A DNA stretch of 64,000 bases from Aequorivita vladivostokensis (GCF_000952855.1 NZ_JSVU01000010.1:34798-98797), one strand, 5' to 3'. Positions 8,659 to 17,700 are shown, counted from the first letter of the stretch. Notes: generated from the letters alone by a model not told the origin. Program-made: numbers and translations.

Positions 8659-9522
8659 TTAATGATATTTTGTAAAAATTTTAGTTGCTTCATTGTGCGC
8701 GCTCTCAAAAGACATGGGGTTGATGTTGCTCGAAACCTTTTCAGCAGTAAAATAGCTGAGCATCTTTTCGGTTGGCATATTTCCCGTTAATTCATCTTTC
8801 GCCATTGGGCAACCGCCAAAGCCTTGAATGGCGCCATCAAATCTTCTGCAACCAGACTTATAGGCTGCATCAATTTTTTCGTGCCAGGCTTGAGGAGTGG
8901 TGTGCAAGTGCGCGCCAAATTCTATGTGGGGATATTTGGGGATCAAGTTAGCAAATAAATATGAAATAATATCAGGTGTAGATGATCCCACGGTATCGCT
9001 AAGGGAAAGTATCCTCACCCCCATTGTGGAAAGCTTCTCCGTCCACTCCCCTACAATATCCACATTCCAGGGATCGCCATACGGATTTCCGAAGCCCATA
9101 CTTAAATAGGCAACTACCTCCTTATTATTTTTATAAGCAAGGTTTAAAATTTCCTGAAGTATTACCAAGGATTCGGCAATTGTTTTGTGCGTATTGCGCA
9201 TTTGGAAGTTTTCCGAAATAGAAAAAGGGTATCCCAAATAATCAATTTCAGGGTGCTTTACGGCATCTTCTGCACCCCGCAGATTGGCGATTATGGCAAG
9301 TAGTTTACTTTTTGTGGTGGATAGGTCCAATTTTGAAAGTACTTCGGCAGTGTCCTGCATCTGCGGAATCGCCTTTGGCGAAACAAAACTCCCAAAATCT
9401 ATGGTGTCAAAACCACAGCGCAAGAGCGATTGTATATACTTCACTTTCTGTTCCGTGGGAATCCAGGTTTTGATGCCTTGCATGGCATCGCGCGGACATT
9501 CTATTATTTTTACTTGCTGCAT
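8659..9522 (-). CDS. mvaB: Hydroxymethylglutaryl-CoA lyase
   Basis: This 287-residue TIM-barrel enzyme cleaves HMG-CoA to acetyl-CoA and acetoacetate, the last step of leucine degradation. The N-terminus VKIIECPRDAMQGIKTWIPT is typical of the HMGL family. The metal-binding helix region (FGAHLHTT) and the mobile catalytic-loop motif GFGGCPMA with its cysteine are present. Length matches the family (about 290-300). It is first in its operon, directly before the nucleotidase start. The -7 element ends only 6 nt before the ATG, so the message may be nearly leaderless. A leucine-type dehydrogenase at 14.7 kb would act in the same pathway. Confidence 0.88.
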   Translation of the reverse strand: MQQVKIIECPRDAMQGIKTWIPTEQKVKYIQSLLRCGFDTIDFGSFVSPKAIPQMQDTAEVLSKLDLSTTKSKLLAIIANLRGAEDAVKHPEIDYLGYPFSISENFQMRNTHKTIAESLVILQEILNLAYKNNKEVVAYLSMGFGNPYGDPWNVDIVGEWTEKLSTMGVRILSLSDTVGSSTPDIISYLFANLIPKYPHIEFGAHLHTTPQAWHEKIDAAYKSGCRRFDGAIQGFGGCPMAKDELTGNMPTEKMLSYFTAEKVSSNINPMSFESAHNEATKIFTKYH

Positions 9523-9527
9523 TGCCC

Positions 9528-9535
9528 CAAAGATA
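9528..9535 (-). promoter_or_regulatory. Promoter -7 element of the HMG-CoA lyase operon
   Basis: The minus strand reads TATCTTTG, a full TAnnTTTG match, 5 nt before the ATG at 9522. A start site 4-7 nt downstream of the element would leave almost no leader. The -33 position shows TTC rather than TTG. Confidence 0.45.
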
Positions 9536-9586
9536 TGAATTCTTGCGAAGGCAGGAATCTTTCAATTTTAAAAAAGAATTATGGAA

Positions 9587-10201
9587 TTAGGGCAGCAAGA
9601 TAAAAATGGCAATGCCCACAAAAACAACTATCTGAAGCCACTTTAAAACAATTCCCATACTTTTCCATTCGGAGATTAAAGATGAAATCTTGCCCGCCGC
9701 GAGGGCTATGCTACTGAAAGTTATAAAAGAAACCATCATAAAAGTTATTCCCAAAATGTAAAATTGCAGCACGGTGTTTCCATCTTCATTCCAAAGAAAA
9801 CCAGGGAAAAACGCCAAAAAGAAAATCATCACTTTTGGGTTTACCAGATTCATGATTACTCCTGTTTTAAAAAGTTGTGCATACGTTTTTTTCGGAGCGT
9901 TTTCAGCTATTGAAATATGCTCGTCACTTTTATAGACTTTGTACGCCAAGTAGAGCAAATAACAAGCTCCCAAAATTTTTATTCCGTAAAAAATTTCATC
10001 GGAAGTCATTATAATCGCAGAAATGCCGAATGCCAAAAGAGTAGTGTGGACTATGCAGCCACTTATCAATCCTGCGGTGGTTGCAATGCCGCTTTTGGTA
10101 CCATTGGCCAAGGATTGCGTAAGCACATAAATATTGTCCGGTCCCGGTGAGATGGCGAGCGCTAAAGTGGCGATTGAAAAAGAAATTAATGTTTCGAGCA
10201 T
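9587..10201 (-). CDS. LysE/RhtB-family amino-acid exporter
   Basis: This 204-residue membrane protein has about six helices and the family signature SPGPDNIYVLTQSLANG at the end of helix 1, followed by the GLISGCIVHT segment and NLVNPKVMIFFLAFFPGF. LysE/RhtB proteins export amino acids or related metabolites across the inner membrane. Length is normal (about 205). It lies downstream of pyrD on the same strand with an 84-nt gap holding a GC-rich palindrome. The substrate cannot be assigned. Confidence 0.85.
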   Translation of the reverse strand: MLETLISFSIATLALAISPGPDNIYVLTQSLANGTKSGIATTAGLISGCIVHTTLLAFGISAIIMTSDEIFYGIKILGACYLLYLAYKVYKSDEHISIAENAPKKTYAQLFKTGVIMNLVNPKVMIFFLAFFPGFLWNEDGNTVLQFYILGITFMMVSFITFSSIALAAGKISSLISEWKSMGIVLKWLQIVVFVGIAIFILLP

Positions 10202-10252
10202 AAATGACGGTTTGAAACAGGACGGTTTGAAAAAAACTGGATCAATCTCCTC

Positions 10253-10266
10253 TCCGCCGCGGCGGA
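10253..10266. repeat. GC-rich palindrome TCCGCCGCGGCGGA
   Basis: This is a perfect 14-bp palindrome between lysE and pyrD. Its 12-bp core CCGCCGCGGCGG occurs again at 41762-41773, so it is a dispersed element rather than a gene-specific site. It could act as a weak terminator after pyrD. Two direct copies of GACGGTTTGAAA lie next to it (10206-10234). Confidence 0.55.
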
Positions 10267-10285
10267 AGGTCGGGAGGGGACCGTC

Positions 10286-11344
10286 CTACGTCCTTTTCAG
10301 TATCGCTTTGTTTATTTGCTTAACCAACCCAGGACCTTCGTAAATAAAACCCGTATAAAGCTGCACCAAGCTTGCGCCGGCATTTAGTTTTTCCAAAGCA
10401 TCTTCGGCGGAATGAATCCCACCCACGCCAATAATGGGGAATGCACGGTTGCCTTTTTCCGAAAGAAAACGAATTACATCCGTAGCTCTTTTATTTAAAG
10501 GCTTTCCACTTAAACCGCCCATTTCCTTTTTGTTTTCGGAAGTAATTCCTTCGCGGGAAATTGTGGTGTTGGTTGCAATAACACCATCAATTTTCGTGGT
10601 TTCAACAATTTCAATGATGTCCAAAAGCTGTTCATCGGTCAAATCTGGCGCTATTTTTAAAAGAATTGGTTTGCGTTTTTCTTTTGAATTATTTCTATCC
10701 TGAAGCGTTTGCAACAAATCGGTCAACGGCTTCTTTTCTTGCAAAGCGCGCAGGTTTGGCGTATTGGGTGAACTTACGTTTACCACAAAATAATCCACAT
10801 AATCAAAAAGCGCCTCAAAACAGATAATGTAGTCGTTTACGGCTTCTTCATTGGGCGTAAATTTATTCTTCCCAATATTTCCGCCTATTAAAACCCTTCG
10901 ATGCAGCCTTTCCTGAGCGGAGTCGAAGGGCTCAGGATGACAATTTGCCTTCAATCTTTCAACCGCTTCTTCCACCCCGCCATTGTTAAAACCCATTCGG
11001 TTAATAATTGCGGAATCTTCTTTCAAACGAAACAAACGCGGCTTTTCATTGCCCGGTTGGGGTTTTGGGGTGACGGTTCCTATTTCAATAAAACCGAAAC
11101 CGAAATTTGAAAGTTCTTTGTAAAGCTTCGCATCTTTGTCAAAACCCGCGGCAAGCCCCACTGGGTTTGGAAATTTCAATCCAAAAAGTTCGCGCTCCAG
11201 TTTTGGGTCTTCAATTTTATAAATACTTTTAAAAATACTTCCGAAGCCAATTTTATGGAAAAACCGAATCAGTGAAAAAGTGAAATGGTGAATTTTTTCA
11301 GGATCAAAGATGAAAAAAATGGGACGGATGATGGTTTTGTACAT
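10286..11344 (-). CDS. pyrD: Dihydroorotate dehydrogenase (quinone), class 2
   Basis: This 352-residue flavoprotein oxidises dihydroorotate to orotate with quinone at the inner membrane, in pyrimidine synthesis. An N-terminal hydrophobic helix region (about 1-40) marks class 2. The FMN and substrate parts are present: [23 protein letters not shown] and [11 protein letters not shown] with the catalytic serine, then [13 protein letters not shown] and IIGVGGIHS. Residues about 134-150 ([17 protein letters not shown]) are not part of the family pattern. They are encoded by a palindromic repeat inserted in frame between VERLKA and [10 protein letters not shown]. All catalytic motifs are intact, so the enzyme is probably active. 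Confidence 0.92.
   Translation of the reverse strand: MYKTIIRPIFFIFDPEKIHHFTFSLIRFFHKIGFGSIFKSIYKIEDPKLERELFGLKFPNPVGLAAGFDKDAKLYKELSNFGFGFIEIGTVTPKPQPGNEKPRLFRLKEDSAIINRMGFNNGGVEEAVERLKANCHPEPFDSAQERLHRRVLIGGNIGKNKFTPNEEAVNDYIICFEALFDYVDYFVVNVSSPNTPNLRALQEKKPLTDLLQTLQDRNNSKEKRKPILLKIAPDLTDEQLLDIIEIVETTKIDGVIATNTTISREGITSENKKEMGGLSGKPLNKRATDVIRFLSEKGNRAFPIIGVGGIHSAEDALEKLNAGASLVQLYTGFIYEGPGLVKQINKAILKRT
10894..10936. repeat. Palindromic repeat inserted in frame within pyrD
   Basis: Two interleaved inverted repeats are seen: CCCTTCG (10894-10900) with CGAAGGG (10924-10930), and CCTGAGC (10912-10918) with GCTCAGG (10930-10936). The sequence resembles the CCTGAGCGGAGTCGAAGG repeat that is common between genes in Bacteroidota genomes. 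Here it is translated as part of PyrD and keeps the frame. Confidence 0.75.
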
Positions 11345-11361
11345 GGTTGAAAAATGTGGTA

Positions 11362-11369
11362 CAAAAATA
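11362..11369 (-). promoter_or_regulatory. Promoter -7 element of pyrD
   Basis: The minus strand reads TATTTTTG (TAnnTTTG), 18 nt before the pyrD ATG at 11344. No TTG is seen at the -33 position. It lies in the 85-nt divergent region shared with pepT. Confidence 0.4.
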
Positions 11370-11429
11370 CACTAATCTATGTATTTGTTATTTTGAATAT
11401 GCTTTATTTTGCATTGTAAAAGAAAAGCT

Positions 11430-12692
11430 ATGATTGAAAAACAACACCTTATTGACCGCTTCAAAAGCTACGTAACCATAGATACCGAAAGCGATCCAAA
11501 CAGCGATACCACGCCCAGCACCAAAAAACAATGGGACCTCGCCAATAAACTTGCCGAAGAACTCAAGCAGATTGGAATGGAAGACGTAACCATTGACGAA
11601 AACGCCTATATAATGGCTACTTTGCCCGCCAATGTTTCACATCCTGTTCCTGTTATTGGTTTCGTTTCACACTTTGATACTTCGCCAGATTTTACTGGCG
11701 CTAATGTAAAACCGCAAATAGTTGAAAACTACAATGGAAAGGATATTCTGCTGAACAAAGAACAGGATATCGTTCTTTCTCCAGATTATTTTGAAGATTT
11801 ATTGCTTTACAAAGGCCAGACCCTCATTACAACAGATGGCACTACGCTTTTGGGCGCTGACGATAAAGCTGGAATTACCGAAATAGTTTCCGCAATGGAA
11901 TATCTTATAAACCATCCCGAGATTAAGCACGGCAAAATCCGAGTAGGCTTCACGCCCGATGAGGAAATAGGCCGTGGTGCGCATAAATTTGATGTGAAAA
12001 AATTCGGCGCAGATTGGGCCTACACCATGGACGGCAGCCAAGTGGGCGAACTGGAATATGAAAACTTCAACGCAGCCGGGGCAACGGTTACCGTAAAGGG
12101 AAAAATTGTGCATCCCGGTTATGCCAAGGGAAAAATGATAAACAGTATGTACATCGCTACGGACTATATCAATTCGCTCCCAAGGCTGGAAACCCCTGAG
12201 CATACCGAAGGGCGGGAAGGCTTTTTTCACCTGCATGGCATTAAAGGAACGGTTGATGAAACTAAAATTCAATACATAATTCGCGACCACGACCGTAAGC
12301 ATTTTGAGGCCCGAAAGGATATGATGCAAAAAATTGCTGACGACCTGAACGAGCAGCACGAAATGGAAGTGGTAACTGTTGAAATAAAAGACCAATATTT
12401 CAATATGCGCGAAAAGATTGAGCCGGTTATGCACATTGTGAAAATTGCAAAACAAGCCATGGAGCAAGCGGGTATTGAACCTATCATCAAACCCATTCGC
12501 GGTGGAACGGACGGTTCGCAGCTAAGTTTTATGGGGCTTCCATGCCCGAACATTTTTGCGGGCGGCCACAACTTTCACGGCAGGTATGAATATGTACCTG
12601 TGGAAAGTATGCAAAAAGCCGTGGAGGTAATTGTGAATATTGCCCAAATTACGGCGCAGGATCTTTCAAAATTCAAGAAAGAGGAAGAGTAA
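11430..12692 (+). CDS. pepT: Peptidase T (tripeptide aminopeptidase)
   Basis: This 420-residue cytoplasmic zinc aminopeptidase of the M20 family removes N-terminal residues from tripeptides. Metal-ligand motifs are present: [11 protein letters not shown] (about 80-90), [12 protein letters not shown] (about 135-146), [14 protein letters not shown] (about 172-185) and the C-terminal [15 protein letters not shown]. The ATG at 11430 is chosen because [15 protein letters not shown] is the usual family start; an in-frame TTG 21 nt upstream would only add MHCKRKA. The gene is divergent from pyrD and convergent with yajC. Confidence 0.92.
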   Translation: MIEKQHLIDRFKSYVTIDTESDPNSDTTPSTKKQWDLANKLAEELKQIGMEDVTIDENAYIMATLPANVSHPVPVIGFVSHFDTSPDFTGANVKPQIVENYNGKDILLNKEQDIVLSPDYFEDLLLYKGQTLITTDGTTLLGADDKAGITEIVSAMEYLINHPEIKHGKIRVGFTPDEEIGRGAHKFDVKKFGADWAYTMDGSQVGELEYENFNAAGATVTVKGKIVHPGYAKGKMINSMYIATDYINSLPRLETPEHTEGREGFFHLHGIKGTVDETKIQYIIRDHDRKHFEARKDMMQKIADDLNEQHEMEVVTVEIKDQYFNMREKIEPVMHIVKIAKQAMEQAGIEPIIKPIRGGTDGSQLSFMGLPCPNIFAGGHNFHGRYEYVPVESMQKAVEVIVNIAQITAQDLSKFKKEEE

Positions 12693-12713
12693 TTGGTAAA
12701 TTGCAAAAATAAA

Positions 12714-12755
12714 AAAGCACCAAATTCCAAATCGATACTTGGATTTTGGTGCTTT
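12714..12755. terminator. Bidirectional terminator between pepT and yajC
   Basis: A 17-bp stem with one mismatch is formed by 12714-12730 (AAAGCACCAAATTCCAA) and 12739-12755 (TTGGATTTTGGTGCTTT), with an 8-nt loop. Runs of A on the left and T-rich sequence on the right suit termination of both convergent genes. Confidence 0.75.
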
Positions 12756-12774
12756 CAATTTATAATTTTTATTG

Positions 12775-13065
12775 CTATTTCTTCTCTTTTACGGGGGCGT
12801 TAAGTTTTGCCGTTCTTTCCATAGAAATGGCAGCTCTTTCAAACTTTATTTTTCCGGCGCCGCATTCAATAAGGCAGGTACCATCTTCATAAAGCTCTAG
12901 CACTTTACCGTGTATTCCGCCAGTGGTTATCACTTTATCGCCTTTCTTCAATTGGGCGGCAAACTGTTTTTCCTGTTTGGCCTTTTTCATTTGGGGACGT
13001 ATCAAAAAGAGATACATCACCAAAAACAATAATATTATAGGTAAAAAACTTTGAATTTGTTCCAT
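12775..13065 (-). CDS. yajC: Preprotein translocase subunit YajC
   Basis: This 96-residue inner-membrane protein has one N-terminal helix (ILLFLVMYLFLIRPQMKKAK) followed by the conserved KGDKVITTGGIHGKV segment. YajC associates with SecDF in Sec-dependent protein export. Length and start fit the family. It follows the DUF1573 gene by 28 nt, in the nusB-DUF1573-yajC order common in Flavobacteriaceae, so the three are probably one transcript. Confidence 0.93.
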   Translation of the reverse strand: MEQIQSFLPIILLFLVMYLFLIRPQMKKAKQEKQFAAQLKKGDKVITTGGIHGKVLELYEDGTCLIECGAGKIKFERAAISMERTAKLNAPVKEKK

Positions 13066-13093
13066 AGCAATTTTTTATTCCTAAAAGTTAAGA

Positions 13094-13576
13094 TTAGGAA
13101 GTTGGGGTTTTTACGGGTGCTTGTGCAGCGCCATTTTTAGGGTTTACGAACGCTTTGATTGTCAAGGTTTCGGTACCTGCTTTAGTATTTGTGGTAAGCG
13201 TTACGGTCTTGCTTACTTGGTTTTGTCCGCTACCGTTGAATTTCACCAACAATTCACCTGTTTCTCCAGGAGCAACTGGTTCTTTTGGATATTGTGGTAC
13301 GGTACAACCACAGCTACTTTTTGCGTTTACAATCATCAAGGGTGCTTCGCCCGTGTTCTTAAATTTAAATACGTGCTCTACGTTGGTACCTTGGTCTATA
13401 GTTCCAAAGTCGAACTGGCTTTCTTCGAAGGAAATTACAGGAAACTTACCAGATTCGGCATCGCGTGCCTCTGCAGTGGCTATGTTTTCCTCGTTTACTT
13501 TGTCTGCGGCATTGTCTTTACAAGAAGAAAAGGCAAAAACAGATAGTATTGCTACTATTAAAACTGATTTTTTCAT
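13094..13576 (-). CDS. DUF1573 lipoprotein
   Basis: This 160-residue lipoprotein (signal with VFAFSSC) contains one DUF1573 Ig-like domain at about 48-145. Conserved features are FDFGTIDQGTNVEHVFKFKN and SSCGCTVPQYP, with a clustered CGC. The family is abundant in Bacteroidota envelopes and has no assigned reaction. It lies between nusB and yajC with short gaps, so it is probably expressed with them. Confidence 0.85.
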   Translation of the reverse strand: MKKSVLIVAILSVFAFSSCKDNAADKVNEENIATAEARDAESGKFPVISFEESQFDFGTIDQGTNVEHVFKFKNTGEAPLMIVNAKSSCGCTVPQYPKEPVAPGETGELLVKFNGSGQNQVSKTVTLTTNTKAGTETLTIKAFVNPKNGAAQAPVKTPTS

Positions 13577-13630
13577 GATAATTAAGATTTTTATGTTTTT
13601 AGCACGCCAAAAGTATGTATTTTTTTGCTT

Positions 13631-14575
13631 TTATTGAAGCCCGCGGCCAATTTTATTAAGTTTGCCATTTTCCTCAAATTCCTTAACTATTTTGTCCAAA
13701 ATACCGTTGACGAATATGCTGCTTTTAGGAGTGGAATATTCTTTGGAAACTTCCAAATATTCATTAATTGTGGCCCTAACGGGAATGGACGGAAAGAATA
13801 AAAATTCCGCAATGCCCATTTTTAGGATTATTAAATCTATATCGGCAATTCTATCTTGGTCCCAGTTTGGGGTCTTGCCTTCAATCTGGGCGTTCAATTT
13901 GTCCTCATTGAGGATTACTTTTCTGAAAAGTTGCAGGGCGTAATCGCGATCTTCGCTATTCTTATAAAGATCCGGCACCAAGAGTTCGGAAGCATTTTTT
14001 TCCGAAAGATTATTGAGCATTTTAACTATGGCGGTATTCACCAATGGGAAATCATCAATCCACGTCAAACGCTTGTCTTCCAAATATTCATAAAGTTTGT
14101 CATTGGGAGCGATCACCTCCTTAAACACCTTTATAATAAAATCCTGATCCTCCTTATAAGTGGTTTCCTTTTTTGAAAGGTAAGTTTCATACCACTCCAA
14201 CTGCCGAAGCTCGTTTAAGATAATGCTTACATACTCACTATCCATCGCCCAATAGTCTAGCTTCTTTTTCGCTATAACATCATTGAAGGTAGAATTTGAA
14301 GCTATAAGCTGCAATAACTTATTGTCAACAAAAGTACGGCTGGGGTTCTTTTCAATAGCAGTGGCAAGATGCTTTTTTTGCGATCTGGCAAGAAAACTTT
14401 CCGCTTGTTCGCGAAGAGCCAATAGCATCTGCAACATCAACAAGTATAAATCCTGCATTTGATCTATACTGTGCATCAAAAATTTTTCCTGCGAATCTAT
14501 ATTCGGGTTTGCACGCTGGCTGTAGGCGTAAACGGATTGCAAAACTTTTACTCGGATATGTCTTCTTGTAAGCAT
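13631..14575 (-). CDS. nusB: Transcription antitermination protein NusB, long Bacteroidota form
   Basis: This 314-residue protein begins MLTRRHIRVKVLQSVYAYSQ, the standard N-terminus in this phylum. The NusB fold is in the C-terminal half (about 170-300: LNEDKLNAQIEGKTPNWDQ, IAEFLFFPSIPVRATINEYL, ILDKIVKEF). NusB works with NusE on boxA RNA in rRNA antitermination. Bacteroidota proteins are more than twice as long as E. coli NusB, with an N-terminal helical extension. The ATG at 14575 is preferred over one 36 nt upstream, which would add the non-conserved MRCFFKPVLSKN. Confidence 0.88.
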   Translation of the reverse strand: MLTRRHIRVKVLQSVYAYSQRANPNIDSQEKFLMHSIDQMQDLYLLMLQMLLALREQAESFLARSQKKHLATAIEKNPSRTFVDNKLLQLIASNSTFNDVIAKKKLDYWAMDSEYVSIILNELRQLEWYETYLSKKETTYKEDQDFIIKVFKEVIAPNDKLYEYLEDKRLTWIDDFPLVNTAIVKMLNNLSEKNASELLVPDLYKNSEDRDYALQLFRKVILNEDKLNAQIEGKTPNWDQDRIADIDLIILKMGIAEFLFFPSIPVRATINEYLEVSKEYSTPKSSIFVNGILDKIVKEFEENGKLNKIGRGLQ

Positions 14576-14631
14576 ATTTTTTGAAAGAACTGGTTTAAAG
14601 AAACAACGCACAAGAAAATTCCTGTGCGCTG

Positions 14632-14639
14632 CAAAGATA
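14632..14639 (-). promoter_or_regulatory. Promoter -7 element of nusB-DUF1573-yajC
   Basis: The minus strand reads TATCTTTG (TAnnTTTG), about 57 nt before the nusB ATG. An imperfect hairpin with CGCACA/TGTGCG arms (14608-14629) would lie in the leader. Confidence 0.5.
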
Positions 14640-14660
14640 GTGTTTTAAAAAAATGGAAAC

Positions 14661-15758
14661 CTATTTTTCGTTTTTTCTTGCATCAATTCTGGCCTGTGCC
14701 ACATTGAATGCCGCTTGATGCGTTGTAATATTATCGGCATCGGCTTTTTTCAAGATTTCAAGCGTGGTGTTGTATATATTTTCCGTCTTGCGCATTATTT
14801 CCTTTCGGTCATAATTTTCAAGTTCTGCGTAAACGTTTATTATTCCACCCGCGTTAATCAAAAAGTCAGGAGCGTAAACTATTCCCTTTTCGCGAAGCAT
14901 CTTTCCGTGCTTTTGCTCTTCGGCAAGTTGGTTGTTTGCGGCACCTGCTATAATTTTTGTGTTCAACTGATTAATGGTGAAATCATTAATGGTAGCACCC
15001 AAGGCACAAGGCGCATAGATGTCCATTTCTTCCGCATAAATGTTGTCGCCTCCGTAGATATTCACGCTGTATTTATCGCGTACCTCCTCCAAGCGTTCTT
15101 GGTTAATGTCTGAAACATATACTTTCGCACCTTCATTGCTCAGGTTTTCCACCAGGGCTTCCCCCACGTTTCCGATTCCCTGCACATAAATAACCTTATC
15201 TTCCAGGATATCGCTTCCAAATTTATACTTTGCGGCAGCCTTCATTCCCATAAAAACACCATACGCGGTTATCGGGGAAGGATTGCCGGCGCCTCCTTTG
15301 GATTCTGAAATTCCGGTAACGTATGGCGTAACCGTGCGCACCAAGTCCATATCTGAAGTTGCCATTCCCACATCTTCGGCAGTAATATATTTTCCGCCAA
15401 GGGAGTGAACAAACTCGCCGAACTTCAGCATCAATTCCGGGGTTTTCTGTGTTTTCGCATCGCCTATCAAGACAGCCTTTCCGCCGCCCAAGTTTAGGCC
15501 AGTGATTGCACTCTTATAGGTCATTCCGCGCGACAGGCGCAAAACATCGTTCAGTGCTTCCCACTCGCTGGTATAGTTCCACATTCTGGTGCCGCCCAAG
15601 GCAGGTCCCAAAACCGTATTGTGGATACCAATTATTGCTTTTAAACCAGTATCTTTGTCGTTGCAAAAAACGATTTGCTCGTGATTGTCAAAGGACATTT
15701 GCCCGAAAACGGGGTCAACTTTATGAAGTTCGCTTGTTTTAATTACTTCAGTTACCAT
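14661..15758 (-). CDS. Leucine dehydrogenase-type Glu/Leu/Phe/Val dehydrogenase
   Basis: This 365-residue NAD-dependent amino-acid dehydrogenase interconverts branched-chain amino acids and 2-oxo acids. The N-terminal substrate domain has LGGTRMWNY and MTYKSAITGLNLGGGKAVL with the active-site lysines. The Rossmann domain (about 175-335) has VYVQGIGNVGEALVENL. Length fits leucine dehydrogenases (about 365). It has its own strong promoter and stands apart from nusB. The catabolic route connects to HMG-CoA lyase at 8.7 kb. Valine or phenylalanine specificity is not excluded. Confidence 0.87.
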   Translation of the reverse strand: MVTEVIKTSELHKVDPVFGQMSFDNHEQIVFCNDKDTGLKAIIGIHNTVLGPALGGTRMWNYTSEWEALNDVLRLSRGMTYKSAITGLNLGGGKAVLIGDAKTQKTPELMLKFGEFVHSLGGKYITAEDVGMATSDMDLVRTVTPYVTGISESKGGAGNPSPITAYGVFMGMKAAAKYKFGSDILEDKVIYVQGIGNVGEALVENLSNEGAKVYVSDINQERLEEVRDKYSVNIYGGDNIYAEEMDIYAPCALGATINDFTINQLNTKIIAGAANNQLAEEQKHGKMLREKGIVYAPDFLINAGGIINVYAELENYDRKEIMRKTENIYNTTLEILKKADADNITTHQAAFNVAQARIDARKNEK

Positions 15759-15798
15759 AGCTTTTAAATTATTTTAACCATCCTATAAAATGGCGGTG

Positions 15799-15830
15799 CA
15801 AAAGTAACTTATTGTTGTCAATTCCACAAA
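15799..15830 (-). promoter_or_regulatory. Promoter of the leucine-type dehydrogenase gene
   Basis: The minus strand has TTTG (15827-15830), a 20-nt spacer and TACTTTTG (15799-15806). Both elements and the spacing fit the Bacteroidota housekeeping promoter. The leader would be about 35 nt. Confidence 0.6.
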
Positions 15831-15862
15831 GCAATGGTCGTTAAATTAAGAATTTTTGAATA

Positions 15863-15931
15863 GTTAATACGTTACTAAGTTATTGGGTTATTTAAACTTG
15901 AACACATTAACAGCCCAGTAACCCAATAACT
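15863..15931. repeat. 8-nt-period repeat with a 13-bp inverted repeat
   Basis: GTTA recurs every 8 nt at 15863, 15871, 15879 and 15887. The stretch 15878-15890 is exactly complementary to 15919-15931 (AGTTATTGGGTTA). The right arm ends 11 nt before the ABC-transporter ATG, so a hairpin could form in its leader. This is the one clear case of an 8-nt rather than 7-nt period in the window. Confidence 0.55.
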
Positions 15932-15942
15932 CAAAAGAGTAC

Positions 15943-17700
15943 ATGAAAGAATTAAAATATCTAAATAAATATTTTCTGAAATATAAAGGACGCCTGCTCT
16001 TGGGCGTTTTTATAACTATCATCGCTACCGTTTTTAAATTGGTCGTCCCTATGAAAGTGGGCGATTCCGTAACGGCGGTAAAGCAGTATATGAATGGTGA
16101 AATTACCGACATTGCCGTTGTAAAGCACGAACTGCTCATAAATATACTTCTACTTCTTGGCGCGGCCCTGCTCTCGGCATTTTTCACATTTATGATGCGG
16201 CAGACCTTTATTGTGGTTTCCCGCTACGTGGAATATGACCTTAAGAATGAAATTTTTAAACATTACGAAAAACTTTCCCTCGGCTTTTACAAACAAAACC
16301 GCACGGGCGATTTGATGAACCGCATAAGCGAGGACGTTTCCAAAGTACGAATGTACGTGGGCCCAGCGCTAATGTATAGCATTACTACCTTAACGCTTTT
16401 CGTGGTTGTAATCAGCTATATGTTTTACAAGGCTCCCATCTTAACTTTATATGCAATAGCGCCATTGCCTATTCTTTCACTTGCAATTTATAGGTTGAGT
16501 GTGCTTATCAATCAACGCACAACCATTGTACAGCAGTATCTTTCAAAACTCACCACCTTCACACAGGAAAGTTTTAGCGGGATTGCGGTAATAAAGGCCT
16601 ACGGAATAGAGCCACGTACCAACGCCAATTTTGAAGAACTCGCCGAGGGCAGCAAAGTGAAGAACATAGACCTCGCAAAGGTGCAGGCTCTGTTTTTTCC
16701 TCTGATGATTTTACTTATCGGCATTAGCAATATACTCGTAATTTATATAGGCGGAACTCGTTATATAAACGGCCAGATTGCCGAATTTGGAACCATTGTT
16801 GAATTTTTGATATATGTGAATATGCTCACCTGGCCCGTTGCCGTGGTTGGCTGGGTTACTTCCATGGTGCAACAGGCAGAGGCTTCACAAAAACGAATCA
16901 ACGAATTTTTGGAGACTGAACCTTCCATCGAAAATTTGGTGGCAGAAAATACTCCGATTGGGGGAAATATTGAATTCGACCATTTATCATTTACCTATCC
17001 AGACACAGGGATTACGGCGCTAAAGGATGTCTCCTTTACGGTAAAACCCGGTGAAACTTCGGCGATTGTTGGAAACACAGGTTCGGGAAAATCGACGATT
17101 TTGGAATTGATAGGAAGGCTTTACGATGTGGAGGAAGGGATGCTGAAAATAGACAATACGCCCATCCGTCAGTTAAATTTGGAGGATTTGCGCAATAGCA
17201 TTGGCTACGTGCCCCAAGATGCTTTTCTTTTCAGCGATACGCTTCGCAACAACATTCGCTTTGGGAAAGAGGACGCTTCGGAAGAAGAGGTGATTGAAGC
17301 TGCCAAGAACGCCGCCGTGCATAAAAACATCATCGGCTTTGCCAAAGGGTACGACACCGTGTTGGGCGAGCGCGGCATTACCTTGAGCGGCGGCCAAAAA
17401 CAACGCGTTTCCATTGCCCGCGCCATTATTAAAGACCCACAGATACTTCTTTTTGACGATTGCCTGTCAGCGGTTGATACGGAAACTGAAGAAGAAATAC
17501 TCCAAAACCTCCATAAAATTTCAGAAAACAAAACCACGATTATCGTGAGCCACCGTATATCTTCGGTAAAAAATGCCGATAAAATAATTGTGCTGGAAGA
17601 CGGAAAAATCATACAGCAGGGCACGCACAATAAATTGGTGAACAGCGAAGGCTACTACAAGGAACTTTACGCAAAACAACTTTTGGAAAAAGAAATGTAA
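15943..17700 (+). CDS. ABC exporter, fused permease and ATPase (half-transporter)
   Basis: This 585-residue protein has an N-terminal type I ABC membrane domain with six helices (about 20-310) and a C-terminal nucleotide-binding domain (about 340-580). Motifs seen are Walker A GNTGSGKST, signature LSGGQKQRVSIARA, Walker B ILLFDD and the H-loop VSHRISS. It should work as a dimer and export a lipid, peptide or drug. The gene stands alone, divergent from the dehydrogenase, so the substrate cannot be inferred. Confidence 0.9.
   Translation: MKELKYLNKYFLKYKGRLLLGVFITIIATVFKLVVPMKVGDSVTAVKQYMNGEITDIAVVKHELLINILLLLGAALLSAFFTFMMRQTFIVVSRYVEYDLKNEIFKHYEKLSLGFYKQNRTGDLMNRISEDVSKVRMYVGPALMYSITTLTLFVVVISYMFYKAPILTLYAIAPLPILSLAIYRLSVLINQRTTIVQQYLSKLTTFTQESFSGIAVIKAYGIEPRTNANFEELAEGSKVKNIDLAKVQALFFPLMILLIGISNILVIYIGGTRYINGQIAEFGTIVEFLIYVNMLTWPVAVVGWVTSMVQQAEASQKRINEFLETEPSIENLVAENTPIGGNIEFDHLSFTYPDTGITALKDVSFTVKPGETSAIVGNTGSGKSTILELIGRLYDVEEGMLKIDNTPIRQLNLEDLRNSIGYVPQDAFLFSDTLRNNIRFGKEDASEEEVIEAAKNAAVHKNIIGFAKGYDTVLGERGITLSGGQKQRVSIARAIIKDPQILLFDDCLSAVDTETEEEILQNLHKISENKTTIIVSHRISSVKNADKIIVLEDGKIIQQGTHNKLVNSEGYYKELYAKQLLEKEM

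Noticed and set aside
11799..12467. 222-residue antisense frame in pepT
   Set aside because: It is a shadow of the pepT coding strand, which has all family motifs.
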